From NCBI GenBank assembly GCA_965653225.1, contig CBFGZI010000077.1, positions 1 through 18,744 of the forward strand: DNA of 18,744 bases, read 5' to 3'. This document shows positions 7,442 to 14,342 of this stretch, piece after piece. Position 1 is the stretch's first letter. Every line of letters starts with the position of its first letter. The DNA is from JALZDI01 sp965653225. Lineage in GTDB: Bacteria; Actinomycetota; Actinomycetes; Propionibacteriales; Nocardioidaceae. Both the position numbers and the translations under genes were made by a program. Below the pieces are notes generated by a model. It saw only the letters and a list, made by a program, of their open reading frames with translations, was not told where the DNA came from and searched no databases.

Positions 7442-8464
7442 GTGGCTTCCCTTCGACCCGTCGCCGGCTCCGCGCGCGAGGTGCTCGCTGCACTGCGCGG
7501 CTGGCTGGCCGAGGACGACCCCGAGCCACTGGTCGTACGCACCTCCGGCTCGACCGGAGAGGCCAAGGACGTGGTCCTGCGCCGCGAAGCCATGCTGGCC
7601 TCCGCACAAGCGGCCCTCGACCGGCTCGGCGGTGGCGGGCAGTGGCTGCTCGCGCTGCCGGCCGAGTACGTCGCGGGGCTGCAGGTGCTGCTCCGGTCGC
7701 TGGTCGCCGGCACCGAGCCGGTGCTGCTGGACGAGCACGCCGGGCTCGACGAGGCGGTCGCGGCCATGTCGCACCCCCGGCGGTACGTGTCGCTGGTGCC
7801 GGCCCAGCTGCGGCGGCTGCTCGACCAACACGGCACCGCGCTGCACGCCTTCGACGCCGTGCTCGTCGGTGGCTCCGCCGCCGACCGTGACCTGCTCGAC
7901 GAGGCGCGCAGGTCTGGCGTGCGCGTGGTCACGACGTACGGCATGAGCGAGACGTGCGGGGGCTGCGTGTACGACGGGCGGCCGCTCAACGGCGTCGACG
8001 TGTCCCTCGGTCCGGACGGCCGCGTCCACATCCGCGGTCCGGTGCTGTTCGACGGCTACGCCGGCCGCCCCGACCTGACCGAGGAGGCACTGGTCGACGG
8101 CGCGCTGCGCACACAGGACCTCGGTGCCTTCGACGCCGCCGGCCGGCTCATGGTCACCGGACGCGTCGACGACGTGGTGGTCTCCGGCGGGGTCAACGTC
8201 GGCCTCGGCGCGGTCGAGCACCGTGTGCGCGAGCACCCGCAGGTGAAGGACGCGGCGGTCGTCGGGATGGCCGACCCGGAGTGGGGCACCCGGGTGGTCG
8301 CGTTCGCGGTCACCGAGGACAGCCCCGGGCTGGATGCCCTGCGCGACTTCGTGGCCGAGCGGCTGCCGCGTACGTGGGCACCGCGCGAGCTCGTCGTCGT
8401 CGCCGAGCTGCCGTTGCTGGACAGCGGCAAGGTCGACAGGCAGCGGCTGCGGGGAAGCCGATGA
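7442..8464 (+). CDS. menE: o-Succinylbenzoate-CoA ligase MenE
   Basis: A compact 340-residue member of the adenylate-forming (ANL) superfamily. TSGSTGEAKDV (from Thr34) is the phosphate-binding loop, YGMSETCGG (from Tyr166) the adenine/Mg2+ motif, TGRVDDVVVSGGVNV the hinge region, and DSGKVDR near the C-terminus carries the catalytic lysine (Lys330). It activates o-succinylbenzoate through an acyl-AMP and joins it to CoA. The short length, with little sequence before the phosphate loop, is normal for actinobacterial MenE. The GTG at 7442 fits a leaderless transcript; a TTG at 7433 is the alternative. It heads a menE-menC-menD operon with two consecutive 4-bp overlaps. MenB, which would act on its product, is not encoded in this window. 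Confidence 0.93.
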   Translation: MASLRPVAGSAREVLAALRGWLAEDDPEPLVVRTSGSTGEAKDVVLRREAMLASAQAALDRLGGGGQWLLALPAEYVAGLQVLLRSLVAGTEPVLLDEHAGLDEAVAAMSHPRRYVSLVPAQLRRLLDQHGTALHAFDAVLVGGSAADRDLLDEARRSGVRVVTTYGMSETCGGCVYDGRPLNGVDVSLGPDGRVHIRGPVLFDGYAGRPDLTEEALVDGALRTQDLGAFDAAGRLMVTGRVDDVVVSGGVNVGLGAVEHRVREHPQVKDAAVVGMADPEWGTRVVAFAVTEDSPGLDALRDFVAERLPRTWAPRELVVVAELPLLDSGKVDRQRLRGSR

Positions 8465-9432
8465 CCGGCGACACGGGCATCGACGCGAACTGCCGGACGT
8501 ATGCGATCCCATTGCGAAACCGCTTCCGGGGCATCGACGTGCGCGAGGGCATGCTGCTGCGCGGGCCGGCGGGCTGGGGCGAGTTCAGCCCGTTCTGGGA
8601 CTACGACGCGAGGACGTCGGCGCCGTGGCTGGCCGCGGCGCTGGAGGCCGCCGAGGACGGCTGGCCCGAGCCGGTACGCGACCGGGTGCCGGTGAACTGC
8701 ACGGTCCCGGCCGTGTCGCCGGAGCGCGCCGCCGAGATCGTGCGAGGCTCGCGCGGGTGCCGTACCGCCAAGGTCAAGGTCGCCGAGCCGGGCCAGCGGC
8801 TGGACGACGACGTGGCGCGGCTGCAGGCGGTGCGCGACGCGCTCGGGCCCGACGGGCGGATCCGCATCGACGTCAACGGTCACTGGACGGTCGACGAGGC
8901 GGTGCACGCCCTCGACCGGCTCGGGTTTCTCGACCTGGAGTACGTCGAGCAGCCGTGCGCGACCGTCGAGGAGATGGCGTCCGTGCGCCGCAAGGTGGAC
9001 GTGCCGATCGCCGCGGACGAGTCGATCCGGCGGGCCGACGACCCGCTGCGCGTGGTCGCCCACGACGCGGCCGACATCGCGGTGCTGAAGGTGCAGCCGC
9101 TGGGTGGTGTGCGCGCGTGCCTGCGGATCGCGGAGAAGATCGGCCTGCCGGTGGTGGTGTCCAGCGCCCTGGAGACGTCGGTCGGCATCGCGGCCGGTGT
9201 GGCGCTCGCCGCGGCGCTCCCGGAGCTGCCGTTCGCGTGCGGGCTGGCGACCGTGCAGATGCTGGAGTCCGACGTGGTGGACGACCCGCTGCTGCCGGTG
9301 GACGGCACGCTGGAGGTGCGGCGGCCGGAGCCGGCGCCCGGGCGCGGTGACGCCGACGAGGCGACCCTGCGGCGGTGGGCCGACCGGCTGGAACAGGTGC
9401 GCGCGGTGATCGGGCAGGATCGGGTGCTGTGA
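8461..9432 (+). CDS. menC: o-Succinylbenzoate synthase MenC
   Basis: A 323-residue enolase-superfamily enzyme. The catalytic residues can be placed: the KVK motif at 104-106 (Lys106 as acid/base), metal ligands Asp137 (RIDVNG), Glu163 (EYVEQP) and Asp186 (AADES), and the second lysine Lys210 in VLKVQPLGG. It dehydrates 2-succinyl-6-hydroxy-2,4-cyclohexadiene-1-carboxylate to o-succinylbenzoate, the substrate of MenE encoded just upstream. The ATG at 8461 overlaps the menE stop by 4 bp, and the menC stop overlaps the menD GTG by 4 bp. All expected catalytic residues are present, so the enzyme should be active. Related N-acylamino acid racemases share the fold, but the operon fixes the assignment. 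Confidence 0.95.
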   Translation: MTGDTGIDANCRTYAIPLRNRFRGIDVREGMLLRGPAGWGEFSPFWDYDARTSAPWLAAALEAAEDGWPEPVRDRVPVNCTVPAVSPERAAEIVRGSRGCRTAKVKVAEPGQRLDDDVARLQAVRDALGPDGRIRIDVNGHWTVDEAVHALDRLGFLDLEYVEQPCATVEEMASVRRKVDVPIAADESIRRADDPLRVVAHDAADIAVLKVQPLGGVRACLRIAEKIGLPVVVSSALETSVGIAAGVALAAALPELPFACGLATVQMLESDVVDDPLLPVDGTLEVRRPEPAPGRGDADEATLRRWADRLEQVRAVIGQDRVL

Positions 9433-11210
9433 ACCCGTCCACCGCCGTCGCCGTGACGCTGGTCGACGAGCTGGTCCGCTGCGGCGTGCGGGAGGTCGTG
9501 CTCGCTCCCGGCTCGCGGTCGGCGCCGGTCGCGCTGGCGCTGCACGCCGCGGACGCGGCCGGGCGTATCCGGCTGCACGTACGCGTCGACGAGCGCAGCG
9601 CCGGGTTCCTGGCGGTGGGCCTCGCCCGTACGTCGGGTGGGCCGGTGCCGGTCCTGACCACGTCGGGAACCGCGGTGGCCAACCTGCACCCGGCCGTGCT
9701 GGAGGCGTCGCACGCCGGTCTGCCCCTGCTCGTGCTGAGCGCGGACCGGCCCGCCCGGCTGCGCGGCACCGGGGCCAACCAGACCACCGACCAGGTGGGC
9801 CTGTTCGGCGGGGCTGTGCGGCTCTGCGCCGACCTGCCGGTGCCGTCGTCGGCGTCGGACGCGGCCGACTCATCTGAGCTGCGTGGCGTGCGGCCGCTGG
9901 TCGCCCGCTGCGTCGCGGCCGCTACCGGCGCGCGTACGGCCGACCCGGGCCCGGTGCAGCTGAACCTGCAGCTCGACGACCCGTTGCTGCCGGAGACCGG
10001 GGGCCTTCCCGCCGAGCCTCCGGCGGCCCTGGCGGGCCGGCCCGACGGGGCGCCGTGGACGACAGTCGCACCGACGGCACCGGCCCGGAGCCGGCGCTCG
10101 ACCGGTGAGGCCGTGGACCCGCTCGACCCGGACGTGCCGACGGTGGTGATCGCCGGTGACGACGCCGGGCCGCCGGCGAGGCTCCTGGCCGAGGCCGGCG
10201 GGTGGCCGCTGCTGGCCGAGCCCACCTCGGGCGCCCGCACGGGGTTGAACGCGCTGCGCTGCTACCGGCTGCTGCTCGGCGGTGCCCTGGCAGGGGACGT
10301 CCGGCGGGTGGTGGTGTGCGGTCACCCGACGCTGTCGCGGCCGGTGATGCGGCTGCTGTCCCGCACCGACGTGGAGGTCGTGGTGGTGTCCGCGACCGGT
10401 GCGACGTGGACCGATCCCGGTCACGCGGCCTCGCTCGTCGTACCGCAGGCGCGGGCCGATGGGGCTGCGGAGCCCGCCTGGCTGGAGTCGTGGCTGCGGG
10501 CCGACAAGGCCGTGTCGGCGGCGGTCGACGCGGTGGTCGACGCGGTGGTCGACGCGCCCTCCGACGGTGCGGCCGACGGGCGTGGACGGCTCGCCCCGCA
10601 CCAGGTTGCCCGGGTCGTGGCCGCCGCACTGCCGCCGGAGGGTCTGCTGGTGGTCGGGTCGTCGAACCCGGTGCGCGACCTGGACCTGATGGCGCCGGCC
10701 TACCCGGTGGGCGAGCGGCGCAAGATCATCGGCAACCGCGGCCTGGCCGGCATCGACGGCACGGTGTCGACCGCGGTCGGCGCGGCGCTCGGGCGCCGGT
10801 CGTCGCGGGCGCTGGCCTACCTCGGTGACCTGACGTTCGTGCACGACGCCAACGGGCTGGTGCTCGGACCGGACGAGCCGCGCCCGGACCTGACCTTCGT
10901 GGTCGCCAACGACGACGGCGGCAGCATCTTCGCCGGCCTGGAACAGGGCGGCCAGGAGTACGCCGGCGCGTTCGAGCGGGTCTTCGGCACGCCGCACGGC
11001 ACCGACCTCGCGTCGCTGTGCGCCGCGTCGGGCACGCCGTACCGGCGCTGCGACTCCGTGGAGTCGCTCACCGCCGCGCTCGCCGAGGCCCCGCGCGGCA
11101 CCGAGGTCGTCGAGGTCCCGGTCGACCGCACCGACCGGCGTGCACTCGAGGCGCGCCTGCGCGCCGCCGCCGATGCGGCGCTCGCGTCGTTGGGCCAGCC
11201 CGGCTCCTGA
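9429..11210 (+). CDS. menD: SEPHCHC synthase MenD (2-succinyl-5-enolpyruvyl-6-hydroxy-3-cyclohexene-1-carboxylate synthase)
   Basis: A 593-residue thiamine diphosphate enzyme. The N-terminal block APGSRSAPVALAL is followed by VDERSAGF, in which Glu55 is the residue expected to activate ThDP. The C-terminal cofactor domain shows GNRGLAGIDGTVSTAVG, GDLTFVHDANGL (from about 466) and VANDDGGSIF (Asn494), which bind Mg2+ and the diphosphate. MenD condenses isochorismate with 2-oxoglutarate, so it uses the product of MenF encoded at 13007-14281. The GTG start makes a 4-bp overlap with menC. The linker at about residues 364-379 contains a short tandem repeat giving alternating Val-Asp-Ala units. This is the last gene of the men operon; a hairpin begins at its stop codon. 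Confidence 0.95.
   Translation: MNPSTAVAVTLVDELVRCGVREVVLAPGSRSAPVALALHAADAAGRIRLHVRVDERSAGFLAVGLARTSGGPVPVLTTSGTAVANLHPAVLEASHAGLPLLVLSADRPARLRGTGANQTTDQVGLFGGAVRLCADLPVPSSASDAADSSELRGVRPLVARCVAAATGARTADPGPVQLNLQLDDPLLPETGGLPAEPPAALAGRPDGAPWTTVAPTAPARSRRSTGEAVDPLDPDVPTVVIAGDDAGPPARLLAEAGGWPLLAEPTSGARTGLNALRCYRLLLGGALAGDVRRVVVCGHPTLSRPVMRLLSRTDVEVVVVSATGATWTDPGHAASLVVPQARADGAAEPAWLESWLRADKAVSAAVDAVVDAVVDAPSDGAADGRGRLAPHQVARVVAAALPPEGLLVVGSSNPVRDLDLMAPAYPVGERRKIIGNRGLAGIDGTVSTAVGAALGRRSSRALAYLGDLTFVHDANGLVLGPDEPRPDLTFVVANDDGGSIFAGLEQGGQEYAGAFERVFGTPHGTDLASLCAASGTPYRRCDSVESLTAALAEAPRGTEVVEVPVDRTDRRALEARLRAAADAALASLGQPGS
10523..10556 (+). repeat. 12-bp tandem repeat inside menD
   Basis: GGTCGACGCGGT occurs at 10523-10534 and 10535-10546, and a third partial copy of 10 bases follows at 10547-10556. 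It encodes a repeating Val-Asp-Ala-Val pattern in the linker ahead of the ThDP-binding domain. The unit length is a multiple of three, so changes in copy number would keep the reading frame. Confidence 0.75.
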
Positions 11211-11259
11211 CGCCGCGGAACATCGTGTGGGCGGGAGACCGCACGATTCTCCGTCGCGT
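11210..11259 (+). terminator. Branched-looking hairpin directly after menD, candidate terminator (copy A)
   Basis: The left arm 11210-11226 and right arm 11243-11259 pair at 13 of 17 positions in Watson-Crick fashion, plus one G-T pair. Inside is a 4-nt bulge (11227-11230) and a second perfect stem, GCGG (11231-11234) with CCGC (11239-11242), capped by GAGA, a GNRA-type tetraloop. The stem starts on the last base of the menD stop codon. No T-tract follows. The position suggests transcription termination or 3'-end stabilisation of the men mRNA. The core CGGAACATCGT (11216-11226) recurs in the hairpin at 12342. Confidence 0.55.
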
Positions 11260-11357
11260 GGCCGGTAAGCGCCCCCAGGCCCGACTGCGGGCTGATACGT
11301 CCACAGCGACGAGAAGGGGGCCGTCGACGGTGGCTTCCGGCTGCCACGGTGTCCGTC

Positions 11358-12341
11358 ATGGCGGACTTGACCGCGTCGCACCAGCCGCTGATGGTCCTCG
11401 CCGCGCAGCAGGCAGGAGTCATCTCGCGACGGCAGGTGAGGGCACATGGGGTGTCCGACTGCTGGCTGCAGCACCAGGTCAGGTCACGGCGCTGGTCGCG
11501 GCTTTTCCCAGGCGTCTATGCCACGTTCACGGGCGAGCCGCCCTGGGACGCGCGGTGCTGGGCTGGGGTCCTGCGCTGCGGGAGTGGTGCTGTGCTCGGA
11601 GGTGTGACGGCGCTGCACCGATGGGCCCCGTCGATGGCGGGCATCGCCTCGTCTGCTCCTCAGCGTGACGTCGTGGTCGTGGTCGACGAACGCCGTCGGG
11701 TCTGGTCCGGCACCGGCGTGGAGGTGTGGCGGCTCACCGACCTCGAACGACACGTCCACCCGGCACGGCAGCCGTCGCTGCTGCGGTTCGAGAGCGCGGT
11801 CCTTATGACAGCCTCGAGAATGCCGACCCCAGACGGTGCGCTCGGGGTAGTGGCGGACGCGTGCCAGTCGCGACACACCACGCCGCACCGGCTGCTGGCG
11901 ATGCTCGACGAGATGCCGGCGAACCTGCGCCTGCGCGCAGTGCTGCGAGACGTGCTGGCCGACGTGGCGGTCGGGGCCTACTCCTACCTCGAGGTGCACT
12001 ACCTGCGTGAGGTCGAACGGCCGCACGGCCTGCCCACGGGATCCCGCCAGCGGCGAGTGCTGGTGGGCCGGCGACCCTACCTGCGCGATGTCGAGTACAT
12101 CGGCTACGACGTTGTCGCTGAGCTGGACGGGCGCCTTGGACACGAAGGCTTCTCCTCCCGAGCCGACGACATGGACCGCGACACCGACACATCGCTCACC
12201 GGTGCCCGTACTGCTCGAATCGGCTACACCCAGGTCATGACCCGGGCCTGCGCGACGGCACAGCGGGTGGCGAACTTGCTTCGGCGGGGCGGATGGGCGC
12301 AGCGTGCCCGGCGGTGCGGCCCCGGTTGCCCCGTCGAGTGA
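11358..12341 (+). CDS. AbiEi-like antitoxin-domain protein with C-terminal Vsr/DUF559-like (PD-(D/E)XK-type) region
   Basis: A 327-residue protein of a type common in Actinobacteria. Residues about 8-58 (LAAQQAGVISRRQVRAHGVS then SRLFPGVYAT) resemble the winged-helix AbiEi antitoxin N-terminal domain. The C-terminal part has YDVVAELDGRLGHEG (Glu255, Asp257, His262) followed by RADDMDRDTD (Arg268, Asp270, Arg274, Asp275), the pattern of Vsr/DUF559-like endonuclease-fold proteins. No AbiEii nucleotidyltransferase toxin gene lies beside it, so a complete type IV toxin-antitoxin pair is absent here. The ATG at 11358 was chosen; GTG at 11349 would add three residues. No ribosome binding site lies at normal spacing, and the nearest purine run is about 38 nt upstream. 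Function is unknown: it could be a DNA-binding regulator or a nuclease-fold protein. It is unrelated to the surrounding men genes. Confidence 0.75.
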   Translation: MADLTASHQPLMVLAAQQAGVISRRQVRAHGVSDCWLQHQVRSRRWSRLFPGVYATFTGEPPWDARCWAGVLRCGSGAVLGGVTALHRWAPSMAGIASSAPQRDVVVVVDERRRVWSGTGVEVWRLTDLERHVHPARQPSLLRFESAVLMTASRMPTPDGALGVVADACQSRHTTPHRLLAMLDEMPANLRLRAVLRDVLADVAVGAYSYLEVHYLREVERPHGLPTGSRQRRVLVGRRPYLRDVEYIGYDVVAELDGRLGHEGFSSRADDMDRDTDTSLTGARTARIGYTQVMTRACATAQRVANLLRRGGWAQRARRCGPGCPVE

Positions 12342-12390
12342 GGACACGGAACATCGTCCACGTTCCCGCCGCGACGATCCTCCGCTGTCC
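12342..12390. terminator. Hairpin after the AbiEi-like gene, candidate bidirectional terminator (copy B)
   Basis: GGACA (12342-12346) pairs with TGTCC (12386-12390), CGGA (12347-12350) with TCCG (12381-12384), and ATCGTC (12353-12358) with GACGAT (12373-12378), around a 14-nt loop. One bulged base (12385) and a 2x2 internal loop interrupt the stem. It begins directly after the stop codon of the AbiEi-like gene and lies in the 73-bp gap before the convergent NUDIX stop. The left core CGGAACATCGT (12347-12357) is identical to that of the hairpin after menD, and the spacing to the right arm is the same. No T-tract is seen. Confidence 0.55.
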
Positions 12391-12414
12391 CGCAGACGGA
12401 GGGCCGCACCAGCG

Positions 12415-12978
12415 TCAAGGTGCCGGCGTGCCGTCGGGGTCGCGGTCGAGCAGGTACAGCCCACCCCACAGCTTCAGGTCGAGCTCGCACCCCTCCTCGC
12501 CCTTGCGCATCAGCCAGGCATCGGCCTCGGCGCGGGGGACCTGGTGCACGACGATGTTCTCGCTGCCGACGCCGCCGCCGGAGCCGACCTTGGTGAGCCC
12601 GGTCGCCCGGGCGAACGCGATGCGCTCGTTGGTCATGCCCGCCGACGTCGGGCCGACCAGCAGCACCTTCACGTGCTCCGGCGACCAGCCGGTCTCCTCG
12701 ACCAGCTCGCGCCGGGCCGCCTCCTCGATGGTGTCGGCGTCGTCGCTGTCGGCCACCAGGCCGGCCGGGAACTCGATCGTCGGAGCGCCCAGCGGCACCC
12801 GGAACTGCTCGACGAACAGCAGGTCGTGCTCGGGTGTCTCCGACACGATGATCACCGCGAGCCCGGCGGTGCTGTGCTTGCGCTCGGCGTACTCCCACCG
12901 GCCGCGGCGCAGCAGCCGCAGCCACCGGCCCTCGTGCAGGACGTCGATCGGCGCGTCGGCGTCGTGGTCCCTGATCAC
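12415..12978 (-). CDS. NUDIX hydrolase, ADP-ribose pyrophosphatase-like
   Basis: A 187-residue NUDIX protein. EFPAGLV followed by EEAARRELVEETGW gives the NUDIX helix with the REUXEEXGU core intact. The first part of the box is unusual: the loop after the glycine is about three residues longer than the usual five, and the conserved glutamate position appears to be Asp (DSDDAD). The EFPAGLV lead resembles ADP-ribose pyrophosphatases, but the substrate is not provable from sequence. The GTG at 12978 was chosen because it is the first start downstream of the menF stop in this frame; the frame stays open far into menF, where it is only a shadow. It follows menF by 28 bp on the same strand and may be co-transcribed with it. 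Its 3' end converges on the AbiEi-like gene. Confidence 0.85.
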   Translation of the reverse strand: MIRDHDADAPIDVLHEGRWLRLLRRGRWEYAERKHSTAGLAVIIVSETPEHDLLFVEQFRVPLGAPTIEFPAGLVADSDDADTIEEAARRELVEETGWSPEHVKVLLVGPTSAGMTNERIAFARATGLTKVGSGGGVGSENIVVHQVPRAEADAWLMRKGEEGCELDLKLWGGLYLLDRDPDGTPAP

Positions 12979-13006
12979 GGTGAGCCCCGCATCTTCTGGC
13001 CCAGCA

Positions 13007-14281
13007 TCACGACTCCAGCGCGTCGCGCACCGGGACCAGCTTGGCCTGCGACTCGGCCAGCTCGGCCTCAGGATCGGAGTCGGCGACGATCCCGCAGCCG
13101 GCGAACAGCCGCACCCGCGAGCCGTCGACCTCGCCGCAGCGCAGCGCGATGCCCCACTCGCCGTCGCCAGCCGCGTCGATCCACCCCACAGGGCCTGCAT
13201 ACCGGCCCCGCTCCATGCCCTCGATCTCGGCGATCAGCGCCACCGCCTGCTCCGTCGGGGTGCCGCCCACGGCCGCGCTCGGGTGCAGCGCCGACGCCAG
13301 GCCCAGCGCGGTGGTCGTCGGGGCGTCGCCGTCGATCACGCCGGTGACGTCGGTGGCCAGGTGCATCACGTTGGGCAGGTGCAGCACGAACGGGGTCTCG
13401 GGCACGTTCATGCTCGTGCAGTGCGGCGCCAGCGCCTCGGCCACCGACCGCACGGCGTACTCGTGCTCCTCCAGGTCCTTGCTCGACCGCGCCAGCGACG
13501 CCGCGAGCGCGAGGTCGTGGTCGTCGTCGCCGGTCGGCCGGATCGTGCCGGCCAGCACCCGCGAGGTCACCAGTCCCCGCTCCCGGCGCACCAGCATCTC
13601 CGGCGTTGCGCCGAACAGCCCGTCGACATGGAACGTCCAGCAGCTCGGGTAGGTCTCGGCCAGCTCCTGCAGCGGCCAGCGCACGTCGACCGGCGCGGCG
13701 CACTCGGCCACCAGGTCGCGCGCGAGAACCACCTTCTCCAGGTCGCCCTCGCCGATCCGGCGTACGGCGTCGGCGACCACCGACTCCCAGTCCGCCCCCG
13801 AGCGGGAGCCGTCGACGAACGCCACGTCCTGCGGCGGCTCGGCCGGGTCGAGCCGGCCCGGCGCCTGCGCCAGGTCGGGCACGGCGGCCAGCGCTCCGCG
13901 CCCGATGGTGGTCACCCACCAGGTGTCGCCGCGTCGCCCGACCGCGACCTCGGGCACGACCAGCGTGGACGTACCGGGCTCGTCGGCGAACGCGAACGTC
14001 CCGAAGGCCACCCGCCCGCTTCCCGGCAGGTCGACCTCGTCACGCACGACCGCGTCGGCGACCAGCGCGCGCCACCAGTCCTCGGCGTCGGCGAACCGGC
14101 CCGGGCCCTTGGTGTCCACCCGCGCGGCAGCCCCCCAGCCGACCAGCCCCTGCCCCCGATGCACCCACGCCACGGGGTCGTCCCCGGGCAGCAGTGACAG
14201 CAGCGGACCGGGGTCGGAGATGGCCGTCGACCGGACCACGAGCGGCGTCGCGTCGGTGGCACCGGCGGCAAGAGTCGTCAC
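13007..14281 (-). CDS. menF: Isochorismate synthase MenF
   Basis: A 424-residue chorismate-utilising enzyme. The C-terminal catalytic domain shows GDLEKVVLARDLVAE, ATPEMLVRRERG, SRVLAGTIRPTGDD, LHPSAAVGGTPTEQA, IEGMERGRYAGPVGW and GCGIVADSDPEAELAE, all typical of the MenF/EntC/DhbC group. It isomerises chorismate to isochorismate, the substrate of MenD. The menaquinone context favours MenF over a siderophore or salicylate enzyme, although a salicylate synthase has similar motifs. GTG at 14281 was preferred because a TAACCT -10-like hexamer ends 8 nt upstream, which fits a leaderless transcript; TTG at 14290 would add three residues. The gene diverges from menG and is followed on the same strand by the NUDIX gene. 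Confidence 0.92.
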   Translation of the reverse strand: MTTLAAGATDATPLVVRSTAISDPGPLLSLLPGDDPVAWVHRGQGLVGWGAAARVDTKGPGRFADAEDWWRALVADAVVRDEVDLPGSGRVAFGTFAFADEPGTSTLVVPEVAVGRRGDTWWVTTIGRGALAAVPDLAQAPGRLDPAEPPQDVAFVDGSRSGADWESVVADAVRRIGEGDLEKVVLARDLVAECAAPVDVRWPLQELAETYPSCWTFHVDGLFGATPEMLVRRERGLVTSRVLAGTIRPTGDDDHDLALAASLARSSKDLEEHEYAVRSVAEALAPHCTSMNVPETPFVLHLPNVMHLATDVTGVIDGDAPTTTALGLASALHPSAAVGGTPTEQAVALIAEIEGMERGRYAGPVGWIDAAGDGEWGIALRCGEVDGSRVRLFAGCGIVADSDPEAELAESQAKLVPVRDALES

Positions 14282-14342
14282 GAGTCGCAAGGTTACGACC
14301 CGAACAGGGCCCCTCCACGAGCGGCGTGCAAGGGTTGGCGCC
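14282..14342. promoter_or_regulatory. Divergent promoter region menF/menG
   Basis: This 61-bp gap serves both genes. On the minus strand TAACCT (14295 to 14290) fits the TANNNT -10 pattern and would start transcription at about the menF GTG. On the plus strand the nearest candidate is AAGGGT (14330-14335), which departs from TANNNT at its first base and lies 7 nt ahead of the menG GTG. No ribosome binding site is visible for either gene. The call rests on geometry and short motifs only. Confidence 0.3.

Noticed and set aside
8056..9873. 605-codon minus-strand open frame opposite menE, menC and menD
   Set aside because: It is an antisense shadow of three genes with intact catalytic motifs, and its composition is biased without any domain signal.
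11358..12341. Interpreting the AbiEi-like gene as half of a complete AbiE abortive-infection system
   Set aside because: No AbiEii-like nucleotidyltransferase gene lies on either side; the neighbours are menD and a NUDIX gene.
12979..13200. Longer N-terminus for the NUDIX protein starting inside menF
   Set aside because: The extra 74 residues are a shadow of the menF C-terminus with no homology-like features; the GTG at 12978 fits the start of the conserved region.
12293..14197. 634-codon plus-strand open frame across the NUDIX gene and menF
   Set aside because: The minus strand encodes clear NUDIX and isochorismate synthase motifs in the same interval; the plus-strand product is Arg/Pro/His-rich and without motifs.
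14282..14342. A riboswitch or structured leader between menF and menG
   Set aside because: The gap is only 61 bp, shared by two divergent starts, and I see no stable conserved fold or known aptamer pattern.
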